Below are positions 1 through 7,757 of a DNA stretch of 36,714 nucleotides, one piece after another. The notes beneath the pieces are model-generated. The model was not told the origin of the DNA. It saw only the letters and a program-made list of their open reading frames with translations, and ran no database searches. Position 1 is the first letter of the stretch. Each line of letters opens with the position of its first letter. The position numbers and the translations under genes are program-made. The DNA comes from Chlamydiota bacterium (lineage in GTDB: Bacteria; Chlamydiota; Chlamydiia; Chlamydiales; Rhabdochlamydiaceae), in the NCBI GenBank assembly GCA_013288005.1, contig JABDCS010000020.1, forward strand, positions 1-36,714. Direction: 5' to 3'.

Positions 1-189
1 GAGACTGTTGTAACCGTAAATTTTGATGATTTTTTCTGAGTTTTTTTCACTTAAGAGCACTTGAATACCATCTGAAAAGCGACAAAAACTTTATTCATGG
101 ATGCACTCCAATCCCTAAACTACAAAAAAAAAGAGAACTGACGATTCCAAATTTTAATTTTATATTTAGACGCAGAAATATAAACCACG

Positions 190-243
190 TAGTCTTAAAG
201 ACTAGACCCTTTCATTTCCTTTCCAAACTGGACTGTGAAAGGG
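190..243. repeat. Two adjacent inverted repeats upstream of the TPR gene
   Basis: Positions 190-204 read TAGTCTTAAAGACTA, a perfect odd-length palindrome with 7-base arms around a central A. Immediately after it, CCCTTTCA (207-214) is matched by TGAAAGGG (236-243), an 8-base perfect stem with a 21-base loop. Neither is followed by a T run, so a simple terminator is unlikely. They could be an operator or a structured RNA, but no function can be assigned. Confidence 0.5.
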
Positions 244-262
244 AATTTGAGATTTCATAGGC

Positions 263-291
263 TGTGCAAAAAAAGGGGGTTTCCCTATAAT
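263..291 (+). promoter_or_regulatory. Possible sigma-66/70-type promoter for the TPR gene
   Basis: A consensus -10 hexamer TATAAT lies at 286-291. A weak -35 candidate, TGTGCA (263-268), sits 17 bases upstream. The spacer carries a run of A followed by GGGGG. The predicted start near 298 would leave a leader of about 255 bases before the ATG at 553. Confidence 0.35.
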
Positions 292-552
292 CCGCGCATT
301 CTCTGACCGCTTGAAGATGACAGGTTAGAGGTTGTACTCAAGTAAAGTTTTCCTCCCTATTGAGAGGTTTTTTTGGCTGATTTTTGATACAGAATAGATG
401 AATAAGTAGGATAGTTGACTTACCCATCTCTTCTGCGCCAAAAAGCAACGTAAAAAGCCCAGGAGCCCGATAAAAACTTTGTTTGCGTACACTCTCTTGA
501 AGCAGCAGAGAAAATAATAGTTCATAAGAATATTCTTTAAGGGTGAGGCCTC

Positions 553-2595
553 ATGCAATCTCAACCAATTAGTTTCTCTCCATCAAATGTTCAATTTCCT
601 AACCTTGAACAGGAGAATCAATTGAAAGCCGAGCATTTTACTTCGCAAGGCGAGCTTAGGCTATTACATAACGATCCTGCTGGGATAGATCTCTTTGAAG
701 CTGCATGCCGATTAGATAGCAACAATGCTGATCTTTTGTACCGACAAGGACTCGCTCTTTTTGAATACGGTAGCGAAGAAGGAAAAGAAAAAAATTGGCG
801 TCTCGCAAGCCAAAAATTCAAAGCTTCTACGCGTTTAAACCCAGAGCTTTTACGCGCCTGGCAAGCATGGGGTGATCTTCTCCGTTGCCAAGCTGTGATG
901 ACAAAGCAACACCACTTCTTTCTTCAAGCGCGGGAAAAATTTGAAAAGGCTTTATCCCTTCTTCCTAAAGAGTCCGTTCCAGCAGACAGCGCGTCCGACC
1001 TATATGGGCATCTCGGCTTTGTCTTTCTCCATATTGCCAAGAGTTCACAAGAAGCCTGTGATTATCAGAAATCTATTGATTATTTCCAAAAAGCAACCGC
1101 AGAATGTTCTACCTTCACAGAAGAGTTTTGGATTAGCTTTGGAGATGCTTGCCGATCATTAGGTGCTTGTATTAATGATGTAAGACTCATTATTCGCTCC
1201 TTGCATTGTTTTAAACACGCAGTTTCGATCTCTGTTTCCTGCTTCCAAGCATGGAGCTTCATGGCCGAAACCTTGCATATGCTTTATGAAAAAACTCATG
1301 ACGACGACCATTATGCCCAAGCTAACGATTGCTATGCCGCAGCGGCTCAATTACGACCCGACCTCGCTTCTATCTGGCTAGATTGGAGTATTTTCCTGTG
1401 TGATGCTGGAAGACGTCTTCAAGATGTTAAACGACTTCGACTTGCTTTAGAAAAATGCGAAAAAGCTGCAGCGTGCACCCGTAACAATCCTCAAATTCTT
1501 GCAACATGGGGAGAAATCCTCGCCTTGATAGGCGAATTAACAGAACGAATCGACCTTTTGCACGAAGCCTATAATAAAGTCGCAGAAGCATCGACCATGT
1601 CACCTCAAGATCCTCGTGTTTGGCATGCATATGGGTTATGTTTGCAATCTTTTGGTCATTACTTTCAAGACAGCGACTACTACTACCAAGCTATTGAAAA
1701 ATGCCAACTCGGTCTTTCTATCGATCGCACCTGCCACCGCCTTTGGTACACCATTGCATGCACCTATCTCATGGTAGGGACTATCGAACAAGAAATTGAA
1801 TCTCTGCAGCGTTCGTGCCGCTTTTTCCAACGTGCTATTAATCTGCACCCAGGTAATAGCACCTATATTTTTGATTATGCCTTAGCATTATCCAAGCTTG
1901 GTGAAATTAGTCAAAACCCCCAAATGCTTGAACAAGCGATTGCCTTTTTTGAGAAAGCTTTAGGCCTTCAAAAAAACGCAGTATACCTACATCCAGAATG
2001 GCTTTTTTACTACGCATGCACATTAGATTTACTGGGTGATTCTCAAGAAGAGCCCTCTCTTTATTCGCGCGCCATTGAAGTATTCTCTCATGTCCTCACA
2101 ATCGATCCCGATTTTCCCATGATTCATCATCGATTGGGCATGGCCTTTTCTCACTTAGGTGAATTGACCAACGAGTTGGAATATTTCCAGCGAGCTCTAC
2201 ATTGTATGCGCCTCGCTGCACGCAAAGACGAAGAGAATGAGCAAATACTCATCGATTGGGGCATTGTACTTATCAATATCTCTCAATATACTCATGATCC
2301 TGCCGAGGCAGATCTTTCGTTGCGAGAAGCAGAAGTAAAAATTACGCAGGCTGCCAAGCTTGGCAATCTTCAGGCCTATTACCAACTCGCCAGCCTTCAT
2401 GCGCTTTTAGGCAATCCAGAAAGAGCGATGTATTTTATTGAAAAAGCTGAAGAATTTGATGCCCTTCCTTCTCTTGATGATCTGATTCAAGATGAATGGC
2501 TCGAAGGTTTGCGCACTGTCCCCGCTTTCCGCGAATTAATCGCACGCCAAGAACAAGCACGCGTTTCGGAAAAAGATCTCTCGGATGATAGATAA
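553..2595 (+). CDS. Long tetratricopeptide-repeat (TPR) protein
   Basis: The protein has 680 residues and is made almost wholly of helical TPR-like repeats. Each recurring unit has an aromatic or Trp near the first helix and ends in a Leu-Gly type turn, for example WQAWGDLL, FWISFGDACRSLG, VWHAYGLCLQSFG and YYQLASLHALLGN. I count about twelve to thirteen units, several separated by longer linkers than in canonical 34-residue TPRs. No signal peptide or membrane segment is visible, so it is probably cytoplasmic. TPR arrays are protein-binding scaffolds; in chlamydiae some act as chaperones or type III secretion partners, but nothing here identifies a partner. The ATG at 553 follows a good GGTGAGG ribosome site (542-548). 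The next gene, yidC, is 384-390 bases away and probably has its own promoter. The TPR assignment is secure; the role is unknown. Confidence 0.85.
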   Translation: MQSQPISFSPSNVQFPNLEQENQLKAEHFTSQGELRLLHNDPAGIDLFEAACRLDSNNADLLYRQGLALFEYGSEEGKEKNWRLASQKFKASTRLNPELLRAWQAWGDLLRCQAVMTKQHHFFLQAREKFEKALSLLPKESVPADSASDLYGHLGFVFLHIAKSSQEACDYQKSIDYFQKATAECSTFTEEFWISFGDACRSLGACINDVRLIIRSLHCFKHAVSISVSCFQAWSFMAETLHMLYEKTHDDDHYAQANDCYAAAAQLRPDLASIWLDWSIFLCDAGRRLQDVKRLRLALEKCEKAAACTRNNPQILATWGEILALIGELTERIDLLHEAYNKVAEASTMSPQDPRVWHAYGLCLQSFGHYFQDSDYYYQAIEKCQLGLSIDRTCHRLWYTIACTYLMVGTIEQEIESLQRSCRFFQRAINLHPGNSTYIFDYALALSKLGEISQNPQMLEQAIAFFEKALGLQKNAVYLHPEWLFYYACTLDLLGDSQEEPSLYSRAIEVFSHVLTIDPDFPMIHHRLGMAFSHLGELTNELEYFQRALHCMRLAARKDEENEQILIDWGIVLINISQYTHDPAEADLSLREAEVKITQAAKLGNLQAYYQLASLHALLGNPERAMYFIEKAEEFDALPSLDDLIQDEWLEGLRTVPAFRELIARQEQARVSEKDLSDDR

Positions 2596-2979
2596 GTTTT
2601 CCTGCTAAATTGAGTCTCGTTGGAATCAACAAAAACTTAGTTCAGCTATATTTTTTATTTTTGAGAGAGAGTTCAAACCAACTTCCTTAGGTTTATTTCC
2701 TCCTATTAGCTCGTCCATTTACACTATTTTTCTATTTTCTTCGTTGTTGCAACACTTCAAAGATTTATGTTAGAATTCATTCTTTTTACTCTTAGAGACT
2801 ATTTTCAAACTAAGGCCTTGCCGCTTTCTCGAGGATTTTTGTCAGATTTTTGCTTTAGAATGTAGAGATAACGATCGATCTGTATAAATTATCTATTCAT
2901 TCTGGACCGAAAAAAAGTTGAAAGACTCTGAAAAACGACAATAGCGTTTGAGAACCTTCTCTAAATACCATAAGGCTAA
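2596..2979. other. Intergenic region between the TPR gene and yidC
   Basis: The stretch is A+T-rich with no supported gene. A TTGTCA at 2839-2844 could be a -35 element, but I find no good -10 at the proper distance; TATAAA at 2883 is isolated. An imperfect AAACC/GGTTT pairing near 2675-2695 is too weak to call a terminator. yidC transcription probably begins somewhere here. Confidence 0.4.
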
Positions 2980-2985
2980 ATGCAC

Positions 2986-5406
2986 ATGAATAAGCGCCCT
3001 ATAATCTTTGTGATTGTTCTTACTTTGGCCCTTTTCCTCCTTAATCAGTACTTTGGTTCACAAGAATCAGAAAGAAGAGCCACTTATGTTCAAGAGAACC
3101 GAAAAAAAGAAACTGAAGAACTTCAGAAAACCGTTACTGACGAACAATTAAAAAGAACAGCCCCGATCGCTTCCTTACCCATAATTAAACTTTACGAAGA
3201 TAAAGACTGCCAAAATCTCGCAACCCTTGCAGTTGCCCAGGGATCACAATTTCTAACTGTCGCATGGGACAGCTCGCTTCCTAAAACACTCTATACCCAT
3301 GAAACTACACAAAACTGCATGCCAGCAGTTCTACGAATTGCACCCGAAAAAAAGGGTGATGTAGTTCTTTACAGCACAGAATCAAATGCCCAATTAATGA
3401 CAGCGATGCCGGACGAAGGTAACCTCGATGTTCAAATCATCACCTTTTCCGAAATCAATAAAGAGGCAAAAGCTACTTTAGGCTTAGTTCAAGAAGGTCG
3501 TTTTATTGGACCGGTTCAGCCTTTAGCCGCTAAAGGGATCGTTTTATATAACAACTCTCCCATTGGCTACCTACCTTGGGGAACCTATGACCCAGCTAAC
3601 TATCAATTTTCACCTCTTGCTTCTCTCCCCTATTTCTCAGGAATTGCATCCGTAAAAATTCCTCCTTCAGAAACTGTAGATATACATGATCAAGAGGAAT
3701 TTTATGTTTTGGAAAACCCCTACTTACAACTTGTATTTTCCAATGTCGGGGGTTCTCTATCTGAGATTAATCTACCTTTACGATCCGATAGCAATCAAGC
3801 TAGCGTTGTCTTACCCACTGATTTAGACCGCAGAATGGCCCATGATTATGGATTGAATGATTATTTTCCTCTTTTCCCTTACCATACAGCTGAAGCCGGG
3901 ACCACTCTTCAAAACGGAAAGCTTGGCGGATATTATCCTTTAATTCGCCGTCCGATTTTATCAAGCGGCAATCATGTTACCAGCCCAGTTGCACCACGTT
4001 ACTATGCATTGAATATAGTGGATGAAGATCCGGAAACAGCAAAAACACTCTACACAGTTAAACGTTTCCAAAAAAATCTCATCGAGTTTCAAGGGTCACA
4101 AAAAGGCCGCACGATCACTAAAACTTTTACTTTGCCTAAAGATCCTGATCTTTCACCCTATGCATTTGAACTTAACGTAACGATTGACGGCTCTGCTGAA
4201 AGAACATTTTTAACGAGTGGCGTCCCCGAAGTTGAGCTTGTCTCGAACAACTTCACACCAAGCTTAAAATATAGGGTGATCAAACAAAATAAAGGAGTTG
4301 TTGATACTCTTAGTCTTCCTAAAGATACTTACGCATCATCGACTATCTACCCCGATTGGGTCAGTAATTCTAATGGTTTTTTTGGGATAATTCTCGACCC
4401 TACGACGAAAGAAGCACCCGGACTTACTGCTCGTTTAGTCCCAGGTAATGCTCTACCTTCTCGCCTTACGATGATCGATTCTGCCCACCAGCTCTATCCC
4501 GCAGAAAAATACCCTGGATACGAACTACTCCTACCTTTCGAACCCAAAAAGAAAAATGCAAACTTCTTAGTCTATGCTGGGCCTTACGAGAAGAACATTT
4601 TTGAAAAAGTAGATGCAGCTTTTTACAGTGAATCTCAGGGGAAAAGTCCTGATTTTGAAGCAGCCCAAAGTGTACAAGGATGGTTTTCTTTTATTTCAGA
4701 ACCTTTTGCAAAATTCCTTTTCTTCCTTTTAAAGTTTTTCCATTTCGCGACGCACTCATGGGGTCTTTCCATTATTTTGCTAACTGTGGCCTTACGGATC
4801 ATGCTTTACCCTTTAAATGCATGGTCAATCCGCTCTACCTTAAAGATGCAGGAAATAGCGCCGCATGTGCAAGCTTTACAAGCACGTTATAAGAAAGAGC
4901 CAAAAAGAGCGCAGATGGAGATCATGCATCTATATCGCGAGAAAGGTGTGAATCCCCTTTCTGGCTGCTTTCCTTTGCTTATTCAATTGCCCTTTTTGAT
5001 TGGAATGTTTGATTTGCTAAAATCTACATTCGCACTTCGCGGCGCAAGGTTTATACCAGGCTGGATCGATGACTTAGCGGCCCCCGATGTACTCTTCTCG
5101 TGGAATTATCCGATATTTTTCTTCGGCAATCAATTCCACCTTTTACCGATCATTCTCGGTGTTGTTATGTACATACAACAACGTTTCAGCGCATCTGCCA
5201 CTATGAATGCGAATCAGCCTATGACAGATCAACAACGGCAGCAAAAATTCATGGGAAATATTATGGTCGTTGTCTTCTCTGTTATGTTCTACAATTTCCC
5301 CTCAGGACTTAACATTTACTGGCTATCATCCATGTTACTAGGCATACTCCAGCAATGGTGGATGACAAAGAAAACGAAAAAAACTGTGGTAGAAGTGCTA
5401 AAATAA
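2986..5406 (+). CDS. yidC: YidC/Oxa1 membrane protein insertase
   Basis: YidC inserts and folds inner-membrane proteins, alone or with the Sec translocon. An N-terminal membrane segment (about residues 5-20, FVIVLTLALFLLNQYF) is followed by a very long periplasmic domain and then the conserved C-terminal five-helix core from about residue 560. The core shows SWGLSIILLTVALRIMLYP, with the conserved Arg, and the typical LIQLPFLIGMF and FPSGLNIYWLSS segments. At 806-808 residues it is far longer than E. coli YidC (548), as expected for chlamydial homologues. Two starts are possible, ATG 2980 and ATG 2986. I prefer 2986 because its spacing from TAAGG (2971-2975) and the MNKR beginning fit the family better. 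It ends one base before dnaA, so the two are presumably cotranscribed, an order also seen in C. trachomatis (CT251-CT250, from memory). Confidence 0.95.
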   Translation: MNKRPIIFVIVLTLALFLLNQYFGSQESERRATYVQENRKKETEELQKTVTDEQLKRTAPIASLPIIKLYEDKDCQNLATLAVAQGSQFLTVAWDSSLPKTLYTHETTQNCMPAVLRIAPEKKGDVVLYSTESNAQLMTAMPDEGNLDVQIITFSEINKEAKATLGLVQEGRFIGPVQPLAAKGIVLYNNSPIGYLPWGTYDPANYQFSPLASLPYFSGIASVKIPPSETVDIHDQEEFYVLENPYLQLVFSNVGGSLSEINLPLRSDSNQASVVLPTDLDRRMAHDYGLNDYFPLFPYHTAEAGTTLQNGKLGGYYPLIRRPILSSGNHVTSPVAPRYYALNIVDEDPETAKTLYTVKRFQKNLIEFQGSQKGRTITKTFTLPKDPDLSPYAFELNVTIDGSAERTFLTSGVPEVELVSNNFTPSLKYRVIKQNKGVVDTLSLPKDTYASSTIYPDWVSNSNGFFGIILDPTTKEAPGLTARLVPGNALPSRLTMIDSAHQLYPAEKYPGYELLLPFEPKKKNANFLVYAGPYEKNIFEKVDAAFYSESQGKSPDFEAAQSVQGWFSFISEPFAKFLFFLLKFFHFATHSWGLSIILLTVALRIMLYPLNAWSIRSTLKMQEIAPHVQALQARYKKEPKRAQMEIMHLYREKGVNPLSGCFPLLIQLPFLIGMFDLLKSTFALRGARFIPGWIDDLAAPDVLFSWNYPIFFFGNQFHLLPIILGVVMYIQQRFSASATMNANQPMTDQQRQQKFMGNIMVVVFSVMFYNFPSGLNIYWLSSMLLGILQQWWMTKKTKKTVVEVLK

Positions 5407-5407
5407 G

Positions 5408-6760
5408 ATGCAGGCTTGGCAAGCATTTCTTGAAAGATTAAAAATAGACCTAGGGGATGAAGTCATAGAAAAATGGCTTTCTCCCCTACATATCGTCCAT
5501 TTTGATGCTTGTAATCTCTATTTAGAAGCTCAAGATTCCTTTCAGATCTCCTGGTTTGAAGAACACATTCGTCCCCGATCAAAACGCCAATTTCGCAATA
5601 ATAATAATCACCCAATCAAAATACACCTCACCCTGGAAAGCCAAAATACGGGTGAAGATCTCCTCCACTCTCCCAAACTTGAAGTAGCAAAAAATTCCTT
5701 ACTTGATTTTGCTTCTGATCCCCTGCTCCCTGAAGCCATTCTATCCAGCTTTTTCCCTGGAGAAGCCAACATTATACCGTTCAAGTTCATCTTAGCCGTT
5801 GCAGGCATGATAGAGGAACCCACCATCTCTCCTGGCTCTTTTAACCCGATTTTTATCTACGGAGATGATGCTGTCGGGAAAACTCATATTCTTATGGGAA
5901 TAGCCAATGCTTTTGTAAAAAAAGGGCTAAGAGCTATCTACTGCCGCGCGGAAACATTTACCGAACATGTTGTAGGAGCTATTCGCAGTGGAGTTATGCA
6001 AGAGTTTAGAAAAACCTATCGCCATGCAGATATTTTGCTCATTGACGATATTCAAATACTTGCAAGACGAGGCGCTACACAGGAAGAACTATTTCACACA
6101 TTCAACACCCTGCATACAGCTGGTAAACAAATCGTAATCAGTGCCAATTGCCCCCCTCAACTGTTGCAAGCTATTGAACCTCGATTAATCAGCCGTTTCG
6201 AATGGGGTATTACCCTGCATCTTCAAAAAATTGACCGAAACGATATGCATAAGCTTTTAGAAAAAAAATTGACAGACACCGACTTCCCTTTAAATGAAGA
6301 CGTTACACGGTTTTTGCTGAAGTTGTTTGGAGAAAATCCTCGTTCTCTCTTACGAGCTGTAGAGGCGCTTATGCTGAGAACCCACATGCGCCATATGAAA
6401 TCAAGTTGGCTGCTTGACGAGGAAAAAGCTAAGGAGCTTCTTCACGATCTTATCGAGAATGAAAAAAAAGTAGCTCTGAATCCACAAATCATTATTCACG
6501 CTGTCTCGGAATTTTACGGCATCCCATCCAGCGAAATTCTCGGCAAGTCGCAGATGCAAAACTGTGTTTTACCCCGACAAGTTGCGATGCATCTTTGTCG
6601 TTTAGAACTTAAAATTCCCTACTTACGTTTAGGTGAACTATTTCACCGCGATCATTCAACCGTCATGTCCAGCGTCAAGCAGATTCAGAAAAAACTCGAC
6701 ACGCAAGATCACGAACTCGCTTCATCTCTCACAATTATACGTCAAAAATATAAAACGTAA
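5408..6760 (+). CDS. dnaA: Chromosomal replication initiator DnaA (chlamydial paralogue type)
   Basis: DnaA binds origin boxes and, as an ATP-driven filament, opens the replication origin. The 450-residue protein has the N-terminal domain I (about 1-70), a short linker, an AAA+ core and a C-terminal helix-turn-helix. The P-loop is GDDAVGKT (152-159), with Ala where most DnaA have Gly. Walker B is LLIDDIQ (Asp213-Asp214), and the DNA-binding signature is RDHSTV starting at Arg414. The usual glycines before this signature are replaced (LFHRDHSTV). Chlamydiae carry two dnaA genes, and position beside yidC suggests the CT250-type copy. The ATG lies one base after the yidC stop, so translation is likely coupled. 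I see no cluster of DnaA boxes nearby, so this is not evidence for oriC. Terminus 76 bases before a hairpin shared with the convergent slc1-like gene. Confidence 0.9.
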   Translation: MQAWQAFLERLKIDLGDEVIEKWLSPLHIVHFDACNLYLEAQDSFQISWFEEHIRPRSKRQFRNNNNHPIKIHLTLESQNTGEDLLHSPKLEVAKNSLLDFASDPLLPEAILSSFFPGEANIIPFKFILAVAGMIEEPTISPGSFNPIFIYGDDAVGKTHILMGIANAFVKKGLRAIYCRAETFTEHVVGAIRSGVMQEFRKTYRHADILLIDDIQILARRGATQEELFHTFNTLHTAGKQIVISANCPPQLLQAIEPRLISRFEWGITLHLQKIDRNDMHKLLEKKLTDTDFPLNEDVTRFLLKLFGENPRSLLRAVEALMLRTHMRHMKSSWLLDEEKAKELLHDLIENEKKVALNPQIIIHAVSEFYGIPSSEILGKSQMQNCVLPRQVAMHLCRLELKIPYLRLGELFHRDHSTVMSSVKQIQKKLDTQDHELASSLTIIRQKYKT

Positions 6761-6835
6761 TTTAGCAATTGCGCGTACAAACACAATTGCAACCGTATAC
6801 ATTTGTAAGGGCTAAAAATTTTGCTAAGTGTGCAA

Positions 6836-6860
6836 AGCCCATAGCAAATCTCTATGGGCT
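6836..6860 (-). terminator. Hairpin terminator between convergent dnaA and slc1-like gene
   Basis: AGCCCATAG (6836-6844) and CTATGGGCT (6852-6860) form a perfect 9-base stem with a 7-base loop, 10 bases past the minus-strand stop codon. On the minus strand the stem is followed only by TTTGC, so the U tract is short. It may act for both converging genes. Confidence 0.55.
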
Positions 6861-6869
6861 AAAACGGAA

Positions 6870-7394
6870 TTAGATTTTGATATAACGCTCGTGAGCCTTC
6901 CCGCCTGGCGTGGGAGGAGGAGGAGCAGAAGGATGTGCGGATTGCCCAGGCATCGGCTGCTTAGTAGGCTCGCGTCCTTCCATAAGATCTTTGGCTGCCT
7001 TGCGCCAACGTTCAACCGCTTCTACGAAGATAGGAGCAAACCGTGCTAAAGAGTGTGGGTCTGTCCCTACACCCATTTCCAACACGCAATGCATCAAAAT
7101 AAGTTCTTCGGCTACGGCAACACCTACACCGCCACCTGCCATTTGTCCACCCAACATCGACCCTTCGAGAAGATGTTCGTAAAGCTTTAGCTTTGTCTTA
7201 TCATCTTTGGGTAAGCCATCGAGGATGGGAGAATAGAGATACAAACGGTCAGAATTAGGTTCATAGGTTAGGTGAAGAGAAAATGTGTTATCGATCCCGA
7301 GAATACACGTTTGATTCTCATCGAAAGCCAACCCCTCAAGATTAAGCTCTTTGCCAAATTCCTTCAAATTGGCCTTGGCATTTTCAAGAGACAT
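6870..7394 (-). CDS. slc1: Type III secretion chaperone, Slc1/CesT-like
   Basis: The 174-residue protein looks like a small class I type III secretion chaperone of the CesT/SycE fold: an acidic alpha/beta protein with a first helix (LKEFGKELNLEGLAFDE), beta strands with an FSLHLTYE segment, and a closing helix. Such chaperones bind the N-terminal region of effectors and bring them to the secretion apparatus. In C. trachomatis the chaperone Slc1 (CT043) sits next to glgX (CT042), and here the gene is likewise adjacent, divergent from glgX. That position is the main support for the symbol. The C-terminal tail (about 143-174) is Pro/Gly-rich (SAHPSAPPPPTPGGK) and probably disordered. The ATG at 7394 has a strong GGGAGGA ribosome site (7402-7408, minus strand). 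Another CesT-type chaperone cannot be excluded. Confidence 0.7.
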   Translation of the reverse strand: MSLENAKANLKEFGKELNLEGLAFDENQTCILGIDNTFSLHLTYEPNSDRLYLYSPILDGLPKDDKTKLKLYEHLLEGSMLGGQMAGGGVGVAVAEELILMHCVLEMGVGTDPHSLARFAPIFVEAVERWRKAAKDLMEGREPTKQPMPGQSAHPSAPPPPTPGGKAHERYIKI

Positions 7395-7757
7395 GTAAAT
7401 GTCCTCCCATAATTATGTTATAAAACAATAGAGTTGCAGAGCGCCTCGCCGCATAGAAATATTGTTTGTTATATTACCACACCTTGTTAGCTCTTCGCAA
7501 CCATCCAAGAAACGCTGTGAATCTATAGCTCGTTTTTTATACGAGCTGAACATCGGCAGTTTGGACCCGCCTGTAAATAATAGCAACGCAAAAGTCACTT
7601 TAGATAGTATCTCGAAGAGCTCGATTGCATTGAAGAATAGAACAACAAGAAGAGTTGCCTATCCTAGCCACTTTACATTACCCTGATTATAGATTGTTTT
7701 TAAATAACGTTCAATAATAAATAGAATTTATATACTGATTAAAATTTTATTTTGTCT
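7395..7757. other. Divergent control region between slc1-like gene and glgX
   Basis: This 363-base region must hold promoters for both divergent genes. The side next to glgX is very A+T-rich (7690-7757). I see no strong consensus promoter. The one clear element is a hairpin at 7527-7547, listed separately. Confidence 0.5.
7527..7547. repeat. Small perfect hairpin in the slc1/glgX intergenic region
   Basis: AGCTCGT (7527-7533) and ACGAGCT (7541-7547) are perfect inverted arms around a 7-base T-rich loop. No T run follows on either strand, so it may be an operator or an RNA element rather than a terminator. Confidence 0.45.

Larger units (their letters stand above)
1..552. other. Non-coding leader region before the TPR gene
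   Basis: I see no convincing gene here. The region is A+T-rich and holds a run of nine A (124-132), two inverted repeats (190-243) and a possible promoter (263-291), listed separately. The first 39 bases read through in frame 1 to a TGA (12 codons) and could be the tail of a gene entering from the left, but nothing in that peptide identifies it. Confidence 0.6.

Noticed and set aside
1..39. Possible 3' end of a gene entering from the left (12 codons to TGA)
   Set aside because: Too short to recognise and equally likely to be chance.
6761..6835. Search for an origin of replication after dnaA
   Set aside because: No DnaA-box cluster is visible between dnaA and the terminator hairpin.
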